DNA of 64,000 bases, from assembly GCA_036245805.1 (NCBI GenBank), contig BTRK01000003.1, positions 2,604,001 through 2,668,000 on the forward strand. The letters run 5' to 3'. Source of the stretch: Pristionchus mayeri. Taxonomy: Eukaryota > Nematoda > Chromadorea > Rhabditida > Neodiplogasteridae. Below are positions 61,025 through 64,000 of the stretch, in pieces (positions within the stretch are counted from its first letter, which is position 1; every line of letters begins with the position of its first letter). The translations under genes and the position numbers were made by a program. The notes beneath the pieces are model-generated. The model was not told the DNA's origin. It did not search any database and saw nothing but the letters and a program-made list of their open reading frames with translations.

Positions 61025-61645
61025 GTATGGGGTTTGGAGCATCCGTACAGGATTTACAAAAACCGACCTCAGCGTTGAGGCGCATACAGGAAATGAGGGG
61101 TCAGAGATACCGCTTCCTAAGGTCGATTTTCGTGACCTACGTGAAAAAGTACCCCTAGGGGTACAGCATAGGTTAGTTTTTCGTTGTACGGACGTATCTC
61201 GGTTCTCTCAGATTTCCTCTGATCGATAGCCGAAAATATGGCAGAACTGGCAGTCGGAACAACTTTTCGAACTTTTGAAGCGTACATATATAATATATCA
61301 AGGTTCACAGAAGTAATTTGATAATGCATAGAACTCTCTAGGTGAGCAACCACCAAAAAGAGCCAAAATCTGAGTCAACGCTTAATTATGCTAGATAGAT
61401 GAAGTTTCGTATTTAGCACCACTAGTACACTGGACGAAGATCCGTAAATACTTGGATTTGAGTTTGACCGGATTTCGATATCCTACTCCTCCGCTAACTG
61501 TTCCACCTCAACATTACACAGATTATCCGATTGTGGGTATTTCCTTAAGCAGTCCAAAATTGCGCCGACGCTACGCTCAGGAGTTAACACTGCATTCTAC
61601 AGGGGGAGGGGTGATGCACAAGAGAGTGTAAAGAAAGTCACTCAC

Positions 61646-61730
61646 CAGTATGCGGCATGACTCTCCTCGCCTTCATGCACGTGATCACCCATTCAGTCGT
61701 GAGCACTGGCTTGCCGCAATTGCGAATTGT
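61646..61730 (-). CDS. BRCT-domain protein, second half of domain (exon)
   Basis: TTAG|ACA opens in phase 0 and ACTG|GTGAGT closes in phase 1. It encodes TIRNCGKPVLTTEWVITCMK then ARRVMPHT. The W in TTEWVITCMK is the conserved Trp of the third BRCT helix, normally followed by a short basic stretch. It joins in frame to the exon at 61945-62085. BRCT domains bind phosphopeptides in DNA-damage proteins. Downstream exons were not found. Confidence 0.68.
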
Positions 61731-61944
61731 CTAACAATGAAATATAAAGATTATCAATAACGAGCAATTGTTCCTTCTTTGCTCATGCTCAGAAATCATG
61801 CCCCTTCTGCTAAGTCACAGTAGAAAATGCAATATCATTTCTTCGTATCTCACGGCTTCTTCACCCCCCCCCCCTTCCCCCTTCATCCATCAACAACCGT
61901 GAGTGCGCTTGTCAGGCGAAGAATTAGGACAATGCAGAAAATAC

Positions 61945-62085
61945 CTTTTCGATTGAGCCTCCAACGACAACGATGTGAGTAGCCATTTCTGTCCTCATAA
62001 CTCTTGTTGCTCCGCTCCAGTTGAGCATCTTTTTCCACCATGACTCACGTATAGAAGGTACTCCCAGAAGGAAGATGCGTAAACC
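61945..62085 (-). CDS. BRCT-domain protein, first half of domain (exon)
   Basis: GTCAG|GGT opens and AAAAG|GTATTT closes, giving 47 codons in phase 0. It encodes GLRIFLLGVPSIRESWWKKM and ATRVMRTEMATHIVVVGGS. The BRCT pattern is clear: a first strand (LRIFLLG), helix 1, a GA-x-R turn and THIVV. With the next exon it makes a nearly whole BRCT repeat. Upstream exons must lie beyond the repeat starting at 62269. Which BRCT protein it is (TopBP1, PTIP, 53BP1 or other) cannot be said. Confidence 0.68.
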
Positions 62086-62268
62086 CTGACCACCATGCAA
62101 ACATCATATGAAATGACTTAATGCGTGTGCTCATTAATGAAATGAAGTAGTGAGTGAGCCACGGGGGGGGGGGGGGCGGGGGGGGGGGGGTGAAGAGTAT
62201 TACCCATTCGAAGTTTTCTGTAGTATGAGCAATACCCGACAACACCCCGCCTGGTGCTTAATACTGTG

Positions 62269-64000
62269 TTAAGAGACCCTCCACGAGAGAACGTAACAGG
62301 TCCTCGGATGGCTAAAAATTCGATAATTCCTAAACTTTTTTTCTGAAGTGTGGACCCCAAATGCTGATTGACGGCCGCAATAACTAAGCATGAGGATAGA
62401 TTTTTAAGAAGTTTCAGGTACCTCCCATTTTTGGGGTCGAAAAAGTCGACATCTCCGAATGACATGGCATTTAGATATTCTGGTGTATTTTCACCCATAG
62501 AAATCGAATTTCGATATCCGAGTGCGAGAAAATGCGAAATAAAAAAAGTTTAGATCGAAAAACCACTTTTTTTTGTCAAAAAAGTCGAGTGTAATATTAT
62601 CGATCTAAAAATGTCCGAGGTGCACTTTTTCGATACGATTTTCGGAATCTACGTAAAAAGTTATGTCTAGTATTATGAAATTTGCGGAATTTTAAAATTG
62701 ATATTGCGCTCCAAAGTATGAAAAAGAAGTCAAAATGCAGAATATGGGTTCGCGCGACTCCTACAATTTTCATTCCCTATAGCTCCCTATATCTTATACT
62801 ATCATTTCCATCATATTACTGCTTCGAAAAAGTGAGAAAATCTCAAATCTGAAATTTCATTTTTTCAGCCTCTGTTCCAGGTCCAAAATTATCAGGTTGA
62901 TGCAAAAATTTCTGACTATTTTCATATTCGTACTTAATGGTCTCCCCCGTTCTTCGGAATCGACCAATCAGCTTATGGTTTTCTACAGTTGATGTGGCCT
63001 TGGGAGTACTTTATAACAAGCGCTATAGAGAGCCAACTCGATCAATAAGCATAGCACTGTTCACAACCAAAGTCTACAAAGTGCCCTATTAATCAGAATT
63101 TTGAATTGATAATAATTCCCAATGAGAAACGTGAGATCATCAAAACTAGTACATAGTTTTGAAGGTCAGGTAATAGGGTATATTAAATGACCTAGTAGAA
63201 AAGTGCTTGCCTCGTATATCCACTAAAAAGTGGATCTCAAGTTCAGTTCAGCGTCTTTTTAATTTTTGTAATTCGGCGAATATAAATTTGCCGGGATTAT
63301 GCAAGTGCAGATCGATCAATAAAGATCTGTTGTTGCACATTATGTAGTACTTGTCCGTACTAGTACACAGTTGCATGATGGAGACTATTGCTCCATCTGT
63401 TTAGGAATATAATGTTTCGAAATCGTGGTGTACAGATTTTAGCGCCGAAAACAGCACTTTTGACCGTTTCCCCTTTCTCAATAACGTTGCAGACCCATTT
63501 TTTCACAATCAACTGAACAAGCCCTTTCACATATATAGTGGGCTAATTTGGTAGGTCACAAATATTCGAGGGGCAGGGTTCAATCGAAAACGCTAAAAAT
63601 CCTATATGTTTGCACTTTTTGATGCGGATGCGATTGTTTCAAGCTCATTACGAGCTATAGTCAATGCAAACATGCTATTGTAGTCTACTAACAAGCCCTT
63701 AACTAAATCCTTGAAGGAATGACAAGCAATCAAAATACACCGAGAAAAACATCGAAAATAGAATAGTCAGAAACTTTTGCATCAACCTAATATCAATTTT
63801 TTTATAAATTAAATAAAGGTGGTTTTCTGACATTTTTTTGCTCGTAGACACCGAATTTTCACGTTAGAGCGCATGAAAAATACATTTGGCATCACTTTGG
63901 TCAAGATCAATTGTGAACTTTTTTTCGATTTTCGAATTTTTCAAATGTATGTTTTATATGATTTTACTACCTAAAAGTTGATTAACATGATATTATAAGA
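62269..64000. repeat. TTAA-flanked foldback, runs off the window
   Basis: It begins TTAA-GAGACCCTCCACGAGAGA, like the left end at 42267. A mariner MITE (62892-63790) is nested. Sequence after 63800 resembles the middle of the 42-43.7 kb copy. The right end is beyond the window. Confidence 0.75.
62892..63790. mobile_element. Mariner-derived MITE (899 bp)
   Basis: The ends are TCAGGTTGATGCAAAAATTT and the inverse TTTTGCATCAACCTAA, flanked by TA. A single left end of the same type starts at 43957. It is nested in a TTAA-flanked foldback and has no transposase. Confidence 0.8.

Noticed and set aside
1..64000. CRISPR array or prokaryotic operon
   Set aside because: No regularly spaced direct repeats with unique spacers; gene structure is spliced and eukaryotic.

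Overview
This is a window of a repeat-saturated eukaryotic genome. Introns, splice signals, tRNA-like promoters and the transposon families (mariner/Tc1, hAT, RTE-type non-LTR, Gypsy-like LTR, many foldback/MITE elements) rule out a prokaryote. Small phased exons, two very short introns (93 and 75 nt) where no transposon has landed, and a TTCCAG acceptor 1 nt before the likely start codon fit a nematode-type genome with spliced-leader trans-splicing. That assignment is inference. No rRNA, CRISPR array or bacterial-style operon is present.

The main host gene is on the minus strand and fills 46,663 down to at least 295. It is a NEDD4-binding-protein-2-like (N4BP2-like) protein that no long reading frame reveals. 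I assembled it from 17 small exons by splice sites and phase. Exons 1-6 encode an N-terminal P-loop polynucleotide-kinase domain (GPPGCGKS, LSTDRFF, VIIDNTNMQ, DPCTPW). Exons 7-16 join to one another in frame and encode acidic, basic and CUE-like segments. Exon 17 is Ser/Gln-rich, and the gene probably runs off the left edge. One exon is missing between 35.2 and 31.4 kb and one between 8.8 and 0.5 kb, judged by phase. About 1.5 kb of coding sequence lies in about 46 kb.

The introns hold the mobile elements. From left to right they are: nested foldbacks (2.1-8.2 kb); the right half of a TTAA-flanked foldback (10.1-10.46 kb); a CACGGGT-type foldback (13-14 kb); small TA-flanked palindromes (14.7, 16.1 and 17.9 kb); a 12.8-kb intron (18.5-31.3 kb) with mariner copies, a foldback carrying tRNA-like arms, a 5'-truncated RTE retrotransposon and a Gypsy-like LTR element with gag and protease but no pol; a foldback with a nested mariner (31.6-33.9 kb); a hAT MITE whose target duplication is split by a CACGGGT foldback (35.5-37.35 kb); further mariner and foldback nests (37.6-41.8 kb); and a TTAA-flanked foldback that fills intron 3 (42.3-43.7 kb).

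Right of 46.7 kb is mostly repeats: a possible plus-strand exon (48.7 kb), a degenerate 120-bp repeat family (49.5-50.1 kb), mariner elements (50.1 and 57.6 kb), a 3.4-kb Tc1-like element with a large palindrome inside it (51-54.4 kb), a CCAGTGGGAT minisatellite (54.5-54.8 kb), and two CACGGGT foldbacks with clear 4-bp target duplications (55.4 and 60.0 kb). Near the right edge two minus-strand exons encode a BRCT domain (61.6-62.1 kb), followed by a TTAA-flanked foldback running off the window.

The most novel content is the set of foldback families, chiefly the CACGGGT family with 4-bp duplications supported by an empty site in this window. Also notable is that the N4BP2-like pre-mRNA must carry many long, nearly perfect hairpins.
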